Numbered from the stretch's first letter, positions 1-7,123 are shown. The stretch is DNA of 11,862 nucleotides from Deltaproteobacteria bacterium (GCA_016219165.1 JACRCB010000062.1:1-11862); one strand, 5' to 3'. Notes: generated from the sequence alone by a model not told the origin. A program made the numbers and translations.

Positions 1-66
1 CTCCTGTATCACCTTCAGCCTCTTCAACTCCCGTAAGCTCATGTAGATAATGTCCTCTCCGGCCAT
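1..66 (-). CDS. Transposase N-terminus (partial, runs off the window)
   Basis: Only the first 22 codons are visible, starting with ATG at 66 and running off the left edge. The peptide is MAGEDIIYMSLRELKRLKVI followed by QE. The segment from the second Met on is rich in Lys, Arg and Leu and resembles the first helix of the N-terminal helix-turn-helix found in ISNCY-like transposases, which binds the element's ends. A GGAGG ribosome binding site lies 5 bases before the ATG, which favours this start over the internal ATG eight codons later. Whether the transposase is intact cannot be judged from this fragment. Another helix-turn-helix protein remains possible, but the repeated motifs just upstream argue for a transposase. 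Confidence 0.6.
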   Translation of the reverse strand, partial: MAGEDIIYMSLRELKRLKVIQE

Positions 67-90
67 AATCTCCTCCCTTCAAAGGGGAAA

Positions 91-96
91 ATTATA
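91..96 (-). promoter_or_regulatory. Putative -10 box for the transposase
   Basis: On the minus strand this reads TATAAT, 24 bases before the transposase ATG and upstream of its GGAGG site. No good -35 is seen at 16-18 bases, where the subterminal repeat 106-127 lies. If transposase binds that repeat it could block its own promoter, but that is inference. Confidence 0.35.
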
Positions 97-105
97 GCCA
101 TTCAA

Positions 106-151
106 TAGGACATTTCTACTTTGCTACTTTAGGACATTATCATTTTGCTGT
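106..151. repeat. Two tandem subterminal motifs of the insertion sequence
   Basis: Positions 106-127 and 130-151 share 'taggacatt' followed by a related stretch ending 'tttgct'. The copies start 24 bases apart, slightly more than two helical turns. They sit between the transposase gene and flanking DNA, where transposases bind at element ends. Confidence 0.6.
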
Positions 152-178
152 AACATATGGATAGGGGGGAATAAAAAA

Positions 179-197
179 CCCGGGTGTGGGGTTATGC
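179..197. repeat. Short dispersed palindrome, family E copy 1
   Basis: The stretch 'cccgggtgtggggtta' followed by 'tgc' recurs in similar form at 11059-11074 and 11344-11366. The best copy (11344-11361) forms an aacccc/ggggtt stem around a 6-base loop. It is one of several repeat families in the non-coding parts of this window. Confidence 0.5.
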
Positions 198-224
198 AAG
201 GCTTAAAGATGGGGGCGGGTGAGT

Positions 225-290
225 CCAGCACCACTTTCCACTGCAAACGCCGTTATTATTAAGAAAGTCAGTATTAGAAAGTGGTGCTGG
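225..290. repeat. Perfect 14-bp inverted repeat around a 38-base spacer
   Basis: Arm 'ccagcaccactttc' (225-238) is matched exactly in reverse complement at 277-290, and the next pair outward (224/291) also matches. The spacer 239-276 is AT-rich and has no reading frame. It could be a stem-loop RNA, a very small non-autonomous mobile element, or a 3' barrier behind the minus-strand operon. I see no T-run that would make it a standard terminator on either strand. Confidence 0.55.
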
Positions 291-366
291 AGGGAAGGGG
301 CCGCCAGCCCTGCAAACCCCACCCCAATAAAAAAACAAGGATGCACTAACAAAGAAGGGTAAATTT

Positions 367-410
367 AATCCCCCCGGCCCCGGCCCGCCCCTTTGGAAAA
401 GGGGGAGGAG
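367..410. repeat. Dispersed palindrome, family B copy 1
   Basis: It starts 'aatcccccc' and contains a 7-bp stem, ccccttt (388-394) and aaagggg (398-404), around a 3-base loop, ending 'gggaggag'. A second copy with the same layout lies at 6086-6119. Repeats of this style are common between genes in many uncultured bacterial genomes. Confidence 0.5.
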
Positions 411-418
411 ATGAAGAA

Positions 419-453
419 GAGATTGCTTCGGGACGGAAGTCCCTCGCAATGAC
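419..453. repeat. Dispersed palindrome, family A copy 1
   Basis: It begins 'gagattgcttcgggac' and ends 'ctcgcaatgac'. It folds as attgc (422-426) with gcaat (446-450) and, inside, gggac (430-434) with gtccc (439-443) around a GGAA loop. Related copies lie just before the RM gene (7083-7123) and inside it (8281-8385). Here it sits 33 bases past the pmbA stop codon, in the 3' region of the minus-strand operon. Confidence 0.65.
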
Positions 454-485
454 AAAACCCGTTAAATCCCGTACCACTCCCCCAT

Positions 486-1838
486 TCACGCCCCGCTTGC
501 GTTTATCTCCCCGAAAAGAAGGCTCGGGGCGCCTGTGGAACCCAAAAAGCGCATGTCATTTCCCACGGCCTCGACCTTTGAGAAAAGGTCGAGCAATGTT
601 CCGGCAATCGCAATCCCCCTTACGGGATAAGCCGGTTTTCCCCCCTCAATCCAAAGCCCGGACGCACCGAGCGAAAACTCCCCGCTTACCGGGTCCACGG
701 TGTGAACGCCCATTGCCTCTCTTATAAAGAGCCCGCTGCCCATGTCGGAAAACAACTCCGCGAGGGATTTTTCTCCTTCTTCCATGGAGAGGTTTGACGT
801 GCCCACGGAAGGAACACCCTTCCACCCGGGCCTCGCCGCGTTGCCCGTAGAAAGAACTCCCTCCCTTTTGGCCCAATATGTGTCATAGAGGAAACCCATG
901 CAAAGGCCCTCCCTTATAAGGGGGGTCTTTTTCTTCAAAACCCCTTCGCAGTCATACAGGGAAGAGGCCCATCCGCCCCTCATAAGGCCGTCGTCCGTGA
1001 GGTTCAAAACCCGGGAGACGACCTTCTTCCCCCTCTTTCCCGCGAGCATCGATTTCCCTTTGAGCACCATGTCGGCAAGGAACGAGGAGGAAAGGACGTC
1101 TATGAATTCTATCACGACCGTATTCTCGAAGACGGCCGGGCATTTAAGCGTCTTAAGCGTCCTTGCGCCGAGAAGGCTTACCGCCCTCTCTCCCGCGCCT
1201 TTTGCAATGGCTGTGCAATCCACGTCCGCCCTCTTATGCCCCATGCCGGTATCCCAGCCCATCTGCGAGTCCCCCCCTTCCTCCGCAACCGCCACGACCG
1301 AGCCGGAAAAAAAAGTGGCGTCATAACTCACGTCAACGCCGTTTGAATTCACCGTCCTCGCGGACGCCTTTGTTTCGCCGTAAGCCGCCTTCCTTACCCT
1401 TTTTACGCGGGGGTCGAACGAAAGGGCGGCCTCTTCTATCGAAATGGCGCGTCCCGCCAACTCGACTTCGGATACGCCTTCGAATGCCGGGTCTACCGTA
1501 TCGAGCAAGGGTAAAACGATTTGAGGCGGCCCTGAAGGCCGGGGGAAAGAAAGGTATCCGTCCTCCGCTGCGCCGGAACTTCCGGCAATGGTGAGTTCCA
1601 CCATATCTTTCAGCGCGTCTTCGGCGAAGACGTTAGAGAAGCCGAACCCCGGACGACCTTTGCAGAGCGTCCTTACGGCGGCCCCCTCGCTCCTGCTTAC
1701 CTTCAGGGCATCTACCTTCTTCTCCCTTGCCTCGACCGCAATCCCCTGCGAGGAGGAGAGGAAGACCTCATAGGAATCCACCCTGCCCTTGCAAAGCCGT
1801 GTGATTACCTCGACTACCCTGTCAAATCCTTTATCCAT
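486..1838 (-). CDS. pmbA: PmbA/TldE-like subunit of the TldD/TldE metalloprotease
   Basis: This is a 450-residue protein, the usual length of PmbA/TldE, and it is recognisable end to end, including the C-terminal half (GSGLFIREAMGVHTVDPVSG, then GLWIEGGKPAYPVRGIAIAG). TldE pairs with TldD to make a cytoplasmic protease that degrades unfolded peptides and trims peptide precursors such as microcins. The catalytic zinc ligands lie in TldD; I see no HExxxH here, which fits the TldE side. The ATG at 1838 follows GAGGT about 9 bases upstream. It is the last gene of the minus-strand run, 77 nt after the acetyltransferase stop. TldD is not beside it in this window, so the partner must be encoded elsewhere. 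Downstream on the same strand there are only palindromic repeats, then the insertion sequence. Confidence 0.9.
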   Translation of the reverse strand: MDKGFDRVVEVITRLCKGRVDSYEVFLSSSQGIAVEAREKKVDALKVSRSEGAAVRTLCKGRPGFGFSNVFAEDALKDMVELTIAGSSGAAEDGYLSFPRPSGPPQIVLPLLDTVDPAFEGVSEVELAGRAISIEEAALSFDPRVKRVRKAAYGETKASARTVNSNGVDVSYDATFFSGSVVAVAEEGGDSQMGWDTGMGHKRADVDCTAIAKGAGERAVSLLGARTLKTLKCPAVFENTVVIEFIDVLSSSFLADMVLKGKSMLAGKRGKKVVSRVLNLTDDGLMRGGWASSLYDCEGVLKKKTPLIREGLCMGFLYDTYWAKREGVLSTGNAARPGWKGVPSVGTSNLSMEEGEKSLAELFSDMGSGLFIREAMGVHTVDPVSGEFSLGASGLWIEGGKPAYPVRGIAIAGTLLDLFSKVEAVGNDMRFLGSTGAPSLLFGEINASGA

Positions 1839-1915
1839 ACCTTCTTTACCTCTAAAACCATTTGCCTGAACAATGATTAAACGGAGTTCGGCGAGGATTT
1901 ATGGAAAGGCCCCTC

Positions 1916-2365
1916 CTAAAGTTCGATTATCATCGCATTCTCGTCGCATGTCGGAAACTTTATACACCTTACGCACTCGCTCCATATCTTATGGGGGAGT
2001 ATTTCCTTGTCTATGGATTTAAATCCCATCTTTTCAAAAAAGGCCGGCCTGTACGTCAGGGCAAAGACCCTCTTAAGCCCCATGCCCCTCGCCTCATCGA
2101 GGCAGGCACTTACAAGGAGGGTGCCTATCCCTTTTCCGGACGCCTCCTCTTTCACCGCGAGAGACCTTATCTCGCCCATCTCCTCCAGGCATAGATGGAG
2201 CGCGCATACGCCCATAATATTCCCATCCTCCTCGTACACGAAGAAATCCCTGAGAGAAGAGTAGACCTCCCCAACGGTACGGTGGAGCAAGGCGCCCTTC
2301 TTTGCGAAGAACTCTATGAGTTCGTATATCTCTTTTGCGTCCTTTAAAACCGCCTTCCTGACCAG
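1916..2365 (-). CDS. GNAT acetyltransferase of the short ArgA-like type
   Basis: A single GNAT fold of about 149 residues. The acetyl-CoA loop is ASGKGIG (residues 76-82, numbering from the CTG start), preceded by the beta strand EIRSLAV and followed by the C-terminal signature ALTYRPAFFEKMGFKSIDKE. This pattern matches small bacterial amino-acid N-acetyltransferases related to the ArgA acetyl domain, which make N-acetylglutamate for arginine synthesis; the exact substrate is inferred. The frame has no ATG or GTG at its beginning. A TTG at 2290 would remove the first strand and helix of the fold. I chose CTG at 2365 because a perfect GGAGG (2372-2376) lies 6 bases before it and the resulting N-terminus, LVRKAVLKDAKEIYELIEFF, is what the family has. 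The gene begins 32 nt after recN ends. Confidence 0.82.
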   Translation of the reverse strand: MVRKAVLKDAKEIYELIEFFAKKGALLHRTVGEVYSSLRDFFVYEEDGNIMGVCALHLCLEEMGEIRSLAVKEEASGKGIGTLLVSACLDEARGMGLKRVFALTYRPAFFEKMGFKSIDKEILPHKIWSECVRCIKFPTCDENAMIIEL

Positions 2366-2376
2366 ATACGGCCTCC
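2363..2376 (-). promoter_or_regulatory. Ribosome binding site supporting a CTG start
   Basis: On the minus strand GGAGG (2376-2372) is followed by six bases and then CTG (2365-2363). This places the rare start codon at the ideal distance and recovers the conserved GNAT N-terminus. No ATG, GTG or TTG lies in frame nearby. Confidence 0.65.
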
Positions 2377-2397
2377 GCTTAAGCGATGTCGAAGGGG

Positions 2398-4083
2398 CTA
2401 CTTGCCCCTGCCCGCGCGTCCGAGGAGTTCACGCGCGTGTTTCCGTGTTGTTTCAGTCACATCCGCCCCCCCGAGAAGACGCGCCGTGCACTCGACCCTT
2501 TCTTTGGAGTCGAGTTTCCTGACCCTCGTAACGGTCCTTCCCTCTTCGTTGGCGGCCTTTTCGACGAAATAATGGTTTTCCGCGAACGTGGCTATCTGCG
2601 CCAGATGCGTTACGCATAGGACCTGATGGGTCTTTGAGACCGCCGAAAGTTTTTTGGCCACCGCATGCCCGGTCGTCGCGCCGACGCCGGAATCTATCTC
2701 GTCGAAAACGAGGGTCCCAACCCTTCCCGCGGACGTAAGGTTCTTCATCGCGAGCATTATCCTCGAAAGTTCACCGCCGGAGGCGACGCGCGATAAGGGT
2801 TTAGTCTCCTCTCCAGGGTTGGTGGATATGTGAAAGGTTACCCTGTCCGAGCCCTTCTCCCCGAAGTGCGGCGTCCCGTCCTTCCTGTCGGTATCCATCA
2901 AAACCTCGAATACGCACCCCTTCATCCCCAACTCCGAGAGTTCTTTCTCCATGCCCTTTTTAAGCCGCAGGGCGGCCTTTTTCCTTGCCTGCGTAAGAGA
3001 CTCTGAAACGAGCGCCGAGGCCTCCCTCGCCCTCTCCGCGCCCGCGGTAAGTTCCTTAAGCCTCTCCCCGCAGTTCGTGATGTTTTCAAGCCGCCCGTCT
3101 ATAATCCCCTTCCTTTCGAGTATCTCTTTTACCGTTGCGCCGTATTTCCGCTTGAGTTTTATTATGGCGTCGAGCCGGGCCTCGGCCTCTTCAAGCCTAC
3201 GGGGGTCGCCTTCTATTCCTCCGGCGTAATCCCTTAAAAACGCGGCTATGTCTTCTATTTCAAAAGAGGCCGCCTCGAGCCTCTTGACCGCCCCGTCGAG
3301 AGAGGGGTCGAACCTCAGGGCATCCGCGAGTTCTTTCTTGAGTGCCCCGAGCCTTTCAAGGACGGAACCACCATCGGAATACAGCGCCCTTTCCGCGCCG
3401 TTCGCCGCGGCGTAGAGCCGCTCCGCGTTTTTAAGTTTATCCCTTTCTTTTTTCAACTCCTCTTCGTCGCCGTCTTTCAGGGCGGCGTCTTCTATCTCCT
3501 TCTTCTGAAAAAGGAGGAGTTCCCTCTCCTCCTCCGACCTTTTCATATCTGAGGCAACCGCGTCGAGTTCCCTTTTAAGGTCCGACCACTTCCTGAAACA
3601 ATCGCGCATCTCACGGCGCAGCGCCCCGAGTTCCCCGAACTCATCGAGCATCTCTATGTGCTCCTCCTCCCTCGTAAGCGACTGATGCTCGCTCTGGCCG
3701 TATACGTCTATAAGACGCCGCCCTATGTCGCTTAAGGTGGCGAGGGTCGAGAGGCAGTCGTTTATGAAGACCCTGTTCCTTCCGCTTCTCTGTATTACCC
3801 TTTTTATTGTGAGGACGCCGGATGAGGGGATGCCCGAGGCCGAAAGCAGGCTGTCCATCGGCCCGGGGCCAGGGGTGTGGAAGAGGGCCTCGACCCGTGC
3901 CTCGTCTTTCCCGCTCCTTATCGAATCGCTTGAAGCCCTGTCTCCCAAAACGAGGTCTATGGCGTCGATGATTATGCTCTTCCCCGCGCCCGTCTCTCCA
4001 GTAAAAACATTGAGGCCCGGGCCCAGGGAGACCTTGAGGTCGTCTATTATCGCGAGGTCTTTGATATTGAGTTCAAGGAGCAT
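2398..4083 (-). CDS. recN: DNA repair protein RecN
   Basis: A 561-residue SMC-like ATPase that acts early in double-strand break repair, holding broken ends and sister chromatids for RecA-dependent recombination in the cytoplasm. The N-terminal head carries Walker A GETGAGKS (29-36) and the Q-loop segment YGQSEHQSL (128-136). Residues from about 150 to 380 are charged and helical, the expected coiled coil. The C-terminal head carries the ABC signature SGGELSR (435-441), Walker B LVFDEIDSGVG (458-468) and the switch histidine in THLAQIA (492-498). Length and motif order are those of a complete, intact RecN. ATG at 4083 is the natural start, giving the family N-terminus MLLELNIKDLAIIDDLKVSL. 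It lies between nadK (63-nt gap) and the acetyltransferase (32-nt gap); nadK-recN adjacency is common in bacteria. No LexA-type operator is evident in the short gap before it. Confidence 0.96.
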   Translation of the reverse strand: MLLELNIKDLAIIDDLKVSLGPGLNVFTGETGAGKSIIIDAIDLVLGDRASSDSIRSGKDEARVEALFHTPGPGPMDSLLSASGIPSSGVLTIKRVIQRSGRNRVFINDCLSTLATLSDIGRRLIDVYGQSEHQSLTREEEHIEMLDEFGELGALRREMRDCFRKWSDLKRELDAVASDMKRSEEERELLLFQKKEIEDAALKDGDEEELKKERDKLKNAERLYAAANGAERALYSDGGSVLERLGALKKELADALRFDPSLDGAVKRLEAASFEIEDIAAFLRDYAGGIEGDPRRLEEAEARLDAIIKLKRKYGATVKEILERKGIIDGRLENITNCGERLKELTAGAERAREASALVSESLTQARKKAALRLKKGMEKELSELGMKGCVFEVLMDTDRKDGTPHFGEKGSDRVTFHISTNPGEETKPLSRVASGGELSRIMLAMKNLTSAGRVGTLVFDEIDSGVGATTGHAVAKKLSAVSKTHQVLCVTHLAQIATFAENHYFVEKAANEEGRTVTRVRKLDSKERVECTARLLGGADVTETTRKHARELLGRAGRGK

Positions 4084-4146
4084 CTTCTAAAACCGGTGGC
4101 TCGGCCCGGGTGGAGTCATCTCCGCCCCGCCCTTCGCAAGGAACCT

Positions 4147-5004
4147 TCATTCCTGTTTCGGCTCCCACATAAGTCTCTCCCTTAATATGCCGAAATAACT
4201 CTTGCCCGCGCACTTTACCAGATAAACGCTCTCTTTAGCCCTTCTTACCTCGACGCAGTCCCCCGCTTTAACCGCCATGTCCACCTGTCCGTCGAGCGTA
4301 AGTTCGGCGTGCCCGTGGTTGGAAGACACCTTCACCTCCACAACCATCCTGTCGGGGATTACCATCGGGCGGTTGGTAAGGTTGAAAGGGCATACCGGGA
4401 CGATGATTATCGAGTGGATTGTGGGAAAGAGGATTGGGCCCGAGGCGGAAAGAGAATACGCGGTTGAGCCGGTGGGGGTGGCCACAATCAGCCCGTCGGA
4501 GCGGTAGGTGGTCACATACTCATTGTTTATCCGCAACTCGAGTTTTAACAACCTCGCTATGGTGCTCCTTATGACCGCGTCGTTCAAGACCCTGTACTGC
4601 GCAATCTCCCTCTCCCCGCTTAATATCCTGACCGAGAGCATCATCCTCTCCTCGGTCTCATACCTGCCTTCTAAAAGCCCCTCAAGACACCCGTGGACGT
4701 CATCCAAACCGGCCGAGGTCAGGAACCCAAGCCCTCCCATGTTTACGCCGAGGATAGGAATTTTTTTGCCTCCGAGAAGCCGCGCCGCATAGAGCATCGT
4801 GCCGTCCCCGCCGAGCACGACAAGGGCGTCCGCTATCTCCGCCAGTTCCTCTCTGGAGGCCTTTTTCATCGAACTTACCTGCCTTGAGAGTTCACCGTCC
4901 CCGTAAACCGTAATCCCCTTGCCGGAAAGCCACGTGGTCATCTCGGAGGCGCGTCTGACGGCGTCGGGGTTTGCAAGTTTGACAATGAGCCCTATTTTCT
5001 TCAT
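4147..5004 (-). CDS. nadK: NAD kinase
   Basis: This 285-residue cytoplasmic enzyme phosphorylates NAD at the 2' hydroxyl to make NADP. The family motifs are all present: GGDGT (65-69) with catalytic Asp67, NMGGLGFLT (88-96), the NAD-binding ND pair (141-142), and the glycine-rich ATPTGSTAYSLSASGPI segment (176-192). Length is normal. ATG at 5004 is preceded by AAGGAAGG. It begins 21 nt after the end of the alcohol dehydrogenase gene and precedes recN by 63 nt. The pairing with a dehydrogenase is probably just operon packing, although both concern nicotinamide cofactors. Confidence 0.96.
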   Translation of the reverse strand: MKKIGLIVKLANPDAVRRASEMTTWLSGKGITVYGDGELSRQVSSMKKASREELAEIADALVVLGGDGTMLYAARLLGGKKIPILGVNMGGLGFLTSAGLDDVHGCLEGLLEGRYETEERMMLSVRILSGEREIAQYRVLNDAVIRSTIARLLKLELRINNEYVTTYRSDGLIVATPTGSTAYSLSASGPILFPTIHSIIIVPVCPFNLTNRPMVIPDRMVVEVKVSSNHGHAELTLDGQVDMAVKAGDCVEVRRAKESVYLVKCAGKSYFGILRERLMWEPKQE

Positions 5005-5025
5005 ACCTTCCTTGCGGAAAAAAAT

Positions 5026-6051
5026 TTATTTTTGCGGCGCTATCATCACCTTTACGGATTCCCCGGCCGCCGAAGCCATATCAAAGCCGCGCTGGATTTC
5101 ACTCAAGGGGAGCCTGTTGGTTATCATGTCTTTTACGATAACCTTCCCGCCCGCGATGAGTTCGAGCGCGGTCAGGGTGTCGAGGGGGGCGGAGGCATAG
5201 GTGTTTTTAAACGTAATCTGGTCCTTCCATATCCCGAAAAGCGGCATGGGATAGGTCTTTTCCGGTTCCCTCGGCGCGAAAAAGAGTATGGTCCCTCCCC
5301 TCTCAACGCAACCTATGCCCTGCGTTATCGCGGAATCGCCCGCCGCGGTGAGGGAAACTATGTCGCAGAGCCTGCCGAACCTTTCCACTATCGCCTTCTT
5401 CGGGTTCTCCTTGGCCAGAACCGTTACGTCCGCGCCGAACCTCTTGGCGAAACCGAGCCTGTCTTCGTTGATATCAACCGCCGCGATGAAAGAGGCGCCG
5501 AAAATCTTCGCGAGTTTCACATGCAAAAGGCCGGAGATTCCGCTCCCTATTACAAGGACGCTCTTGCCCGGCGACATGCCTGCTATTCTAAAGCCCCTCA
5601 CAACGCACCCCAACGGCTCGGCGAAGGTGGCGTCTTCAAAACTCACCCAGTTGGGGAGGCGGAACACCCCGCCCCTTTCGACATTCACGGCGGGGACCCT
5701 CACGTATTCGGAAAATCCGCCGGGGTCGAAGTTGGTGGCCCTGAGGGTATCGCATACCGTATAATTGCCCGAAAGGCAGTATCTGCAGACATTGCACGGC
5801 ACATGATGCGATACCGTAACCCTGTCCCCCTTTTCAAGCCCCTCCACCCCTTCGCCTATTTCCTCGACCGTCCCGGCTATCTCATGGCCGAGGACAAGGG
5901 GGGCCTTCTTAACCCTGTACCACTCCATCACGTCCGAGCCGCAGATGCCGCTCGCCTCCACCTTTACAAGGAGTTCGCCTTTTTTTATCTCGGGCCGGGG
6001 AACTTCCTCGACCCTTACGTCCTTATTGTTGTAATAGACAGCCGCGCGCAT
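5026..6051 (-). CDS. Zinc-dependent alcohol/polyol dehydrogenase (medium-chain family)
   Basis: A 341-residue medium-chain dehydrogenase with both zinc sites intact. The catalytic zinc ligands are Cys37 (GICGSD), His56-Glu57 (GHE) and Glu145 (AEPLGC). The structural zinc is held by Cys86, Cys89, Cys92 and Cys100. The Rossmann motif is GSGISG (169-174), and an Asp at 193 (VDINEDR) ends the second strand, which suggests NAD rather than NADP. The overall pattern is that of sorbitol, threonine or butanediol dehydrogenase-like enzymes; the substrate cannot be read from sequence. ATG at 6051 follows GGAGG by 8 bases. It lies 84 nt behind the LsrF-like gene, with a family B repeat in the gap, so the two may act on the same phosphorylated or sugar-like substrate, which is inference. 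Confidence 0.9.
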   Translation of the reverse strand: MRAAVYYNNKDVRVEEVPRPEIKKGELLVKVEASGICGSDVMEWYRVKKAPLVLGHEIAGTVEEIGEGVEGLEKGDRVTVSHHVPCNVCRYCLSGNYTVCDTLRATNFDPGGFSEYVRVPAVNVERGGVFRLPNWVSFEDATFAEPLGCVVRGFRIAGMSPGKSVLVIGSGISGLLHVKLAKIFGASFIAAVDINEDRLGFAKRFGADVTVLAKENPKKAIVERFGRLCDIVSLTAAGDSAITQGIGCVERGGTILFFAPREPEKTYPMPLFGIWKDQITFKNTYASAPLDTLTALELIAGGKVIVKDMITNRLPLSEIQRGFDMASAAGESVKVMIAPQK

Positions 6052-6085
6052 CTTAAATGCCTCCGTATAAAGGTATGGACGATTG

Positions 6086-6119
6086 AATCCCCCGCTTCCC
6101 CTTTTCCCGAAGGGGGAGA
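6086..6119. repeat. Dispersed palindrome, family B copy 2
   Basis: It starts 'aatcccccgcttcccc' and contains a cccctt (6098-6103) and aagggg (6110-6115) stem, matching the layout of 367-410. It lies between two minus-strand genes and could stabilise or partly terminate the transcript; there is no T-run behind it. Confidence 0.5.
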
Positions 6120-6135
6120 TAAAAGGTATAATTTC

Positions 6136-6933
6136 CTATGCGGTCTTTTTTTGCGTTGAAAGCGTTTTAAAGAGGTCTAACGCCTGAGACGGGGTCGCGT
6201 TATTGTGGACCACTTCCCTTACGGCCTTTATCATCGCAACCGGGTTTTCGCTCTGGAATATGTTCCTTCCCATGTCAACCCCGGCCGCGCCCCTCTTGAC
6301 CGCGTTATATGAGAGTTCGAGCGCGTCTTTCTCCGGTATCTTCTTGCCTCCCGCGATGACCACGGGCACGGGGCATGCCCTTACGACCTTTTCAAAGTCC
6401 TCGCAGTAGTAAGTCTTTACAACGTGCGCGCCCAACTCGGCCGCAATCCTCGAGGCAAGGCCCAAGTAGCGGGCATCCCTCGCCATCTCTTTGCCCACGG
6501 CGGTAACGGCAAGGACGGGGACGCCGTGCTCCTCTCCCTCATTTACAAGGCCGGCAAGGTTTAAAAGGGTCTCTCTTTCATTAACCGCGCCGACGAATAT
6601 CGAAAGCGCAACACCCGCCACATTCAGGCGGAGGGCGTCATTCATCGAAACGGTTAAACCCTCGTTTGAGAGGTCGTCCCTCAGAACGCTCGTTCCTCCG
6701 GAAACCCGAAGCACTATCGGGACGTCCGTTTGCGGGTCTACGCACTTGCGTAAGACCCCCCTCGTGAGCATCAGGGTATCCGCGTGGGGAAGAAGCGGCT
6801 CGATTGTCTTTCTTGGCTCCTCAAGTCCCGTTGTCGGCCCTAAAAAATACCCGTGGTCAACCGCGAGCATGACGGTCCTGCCCGTAGAGGGCTTTATTAT
6901 GCGCGATATTCGGTTTTTCATTCCCCAGTCCAT
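6136..6933 (-). CDS. lsrF: LsrF-like class I aldolase/thiolase (DhnA family)
   Basis: A 265-residue TIM-barrel enzyme strongly resembling LsrF, the last enzyme of AI-2 breakdown, which transfers an acetyl group from 3-hydroxy-5-phosphonooxypentane-2,4-dione to CoA. The N-terminus MDWGMKNRISRIIKPSTGRT and the following AVDHGYFLGPTTGLE are near-identical in pattern to enterobacterial LsrF. The Schiff-base lysine is Lys173 in VVKTYY; AGGKK (194-198) and GVDMGRNIFQ (218-227) form the phosphate site. The start is ATG at 6933, with AAGGAGG 5 bases upstream; a TTG at 6957 would be upstream of that site. It is the first gene after the minus-strand promoter. None of the lsrACDBK/R transport and kinase genes is nearby, so the true substrate may differ from AI-2 and the symbol is by similarity only. 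Confidence 0.85.
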   Translation of the reverse strand: MDWGMKNRISRIIKPSTGRTVMLAVDHGYFLGPTTGLEEPRKTIEPLLPHADTLMLTRGVLRKCVDPQTDVPIVLRVSGGTSVLRDDLSNEGLTVSMNDALRLNVAGVALSIFVGAVNERETLLNLAGLVNEGEEHGVPVLAVTAVGKEMARDARYLGLASRIAAELGAHVVKTYYCEDFEKVVRACPVPVVIAGGKKIPEKDALELSYNAVKRGAAGVDMGRNIFQSENPVAMIKAVREVVHNNATPSQALDLFKTLSTQKKTA

Positions 6934-6938
6934 AAAAT

Positions 6939-6945
6939 CCTCCTT
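6939..6945 (-). promoter_or_regulatory. Ribosome binding site fixing the lsrF-like start
   Basis: Minus strand AAGGAGG, 5 bases before ATG at 6933. It decides against the upstream TTG at 6957, which has no such site. Confidence 0.8.
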
Positions 6946-6971
6946 GTAGACTTGCAATATTACCAGAATAA

Positions 6972-7000
6972 AAGATAACAGGCAAGGAAGTTTGAGTCAA
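6972..7000 (-). promoter_or_regulatory. Sigma70-type promoter of the minus-strand operon
   Basis: On the minus strand TTGACT (7000-6995) is followed by exactly 17 bases and TATCTT (6977-6972). This gives a predicted transcript start near 6965 and a leader of about 30 bases to the lsrF-like ATG. It is the only good promoter seen for the six-gene run. Confidence 0.55.
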
Positions 7001-7033
7001 TTGAATTCTAAGGTAAACACCCAAAAGATATGG

Positions 7034-7080
7034 GATAAAGAGCCGGGTTGTGGTAATATCGCAAAATTACCGGCTCTATC
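7034..7080. repeat. Inverted repeat upstream of the RM gene
   Basis: gata (7034-7037) and gagccgg (7040-7046) pair with ccggctctatc (7070-7080). Inside, ggtaat (7052-7057) or taat (7054-7057) can pair with the matching bases at 7066-7071. It lies between the divergent operon promoter and the RM start. It could be an operator, an mRNA leader hairpin, or part of the adjoining family A repeat. No C protein gene that would bind an operator is seen. Confidence 0.45.
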
Positions 7081-7082
7081 CG

Positions 7083-7123
7083 TCATTGCGAGGAGTCCGC
7101 CAAAGGTGGAAGACGAAGCAATC
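7083..7123. repeat. Dispersed palindrome, family A copy 2, abutting the RM start
   Basis: It starts 'tcattgcgaggag' and ends 'gaagcaatc'. The outer stem is attgc (7085-7089) with gcaat (7118-7122); the inner one is ccgcc (7097-7101) with ggtgg (7105-7109) around AAA. It ends three bases before the RM ATG at 7126, so it occupies the whole ribosome-binding region. Confidence 0.65.

Larger units (their letters stand above)
1..155 (-). mobile_element. End of an insertion sequence (ISNCY-like), truncated by the window edge
   Basis: The window opens inside an insertion sequence read on the minus strand. It contains the first codons of a transposase, a short leader with a TATAAT box (91-96), and then two copies of a 'taggacatt' motif 24 bases apart (106-127 and 130-151), after which the sequence changes character. 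Repeated subterminal motifs of this kind, next to a transposase starting 'MSLRELKRLKVIQE', are what I recall from ISNCY-type elements. The family name is recognition from memory. The outer boundary near 155 is an estimate, because no target-site duplication can be checked with only one end visible. Confidence 0.55.

Noticed and set aside
192..455. Minus-strand 87-codon frame with cysteines
   Set aside because: It runs through the 225-290 inverted repeat and two palindromic repeats, starts inside repeat sequence and has no ribosome binding site; its composition reflects the repeats.
5032..6159. Plus-strand 375-codon frame
   Set aside because: It is the antisense shadow of the zinc dehydrogenase, whose zinc ligands and Rossmann motif are all intact on the minus strand.
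6934..6957. TTG start at 6957 for the lsrF-like gene
   Set aside because: The AAGGAGG site lies downstream of it and points to ATG 6933, which also matches the family N-terminus.
7001..7031. TTGAAT with a GATAT-like box as a promoter for the RM gene
   Set aside because: The -10 is poor and spacing is uncertain; I could not support a specific RM promoter in 6958-7125.
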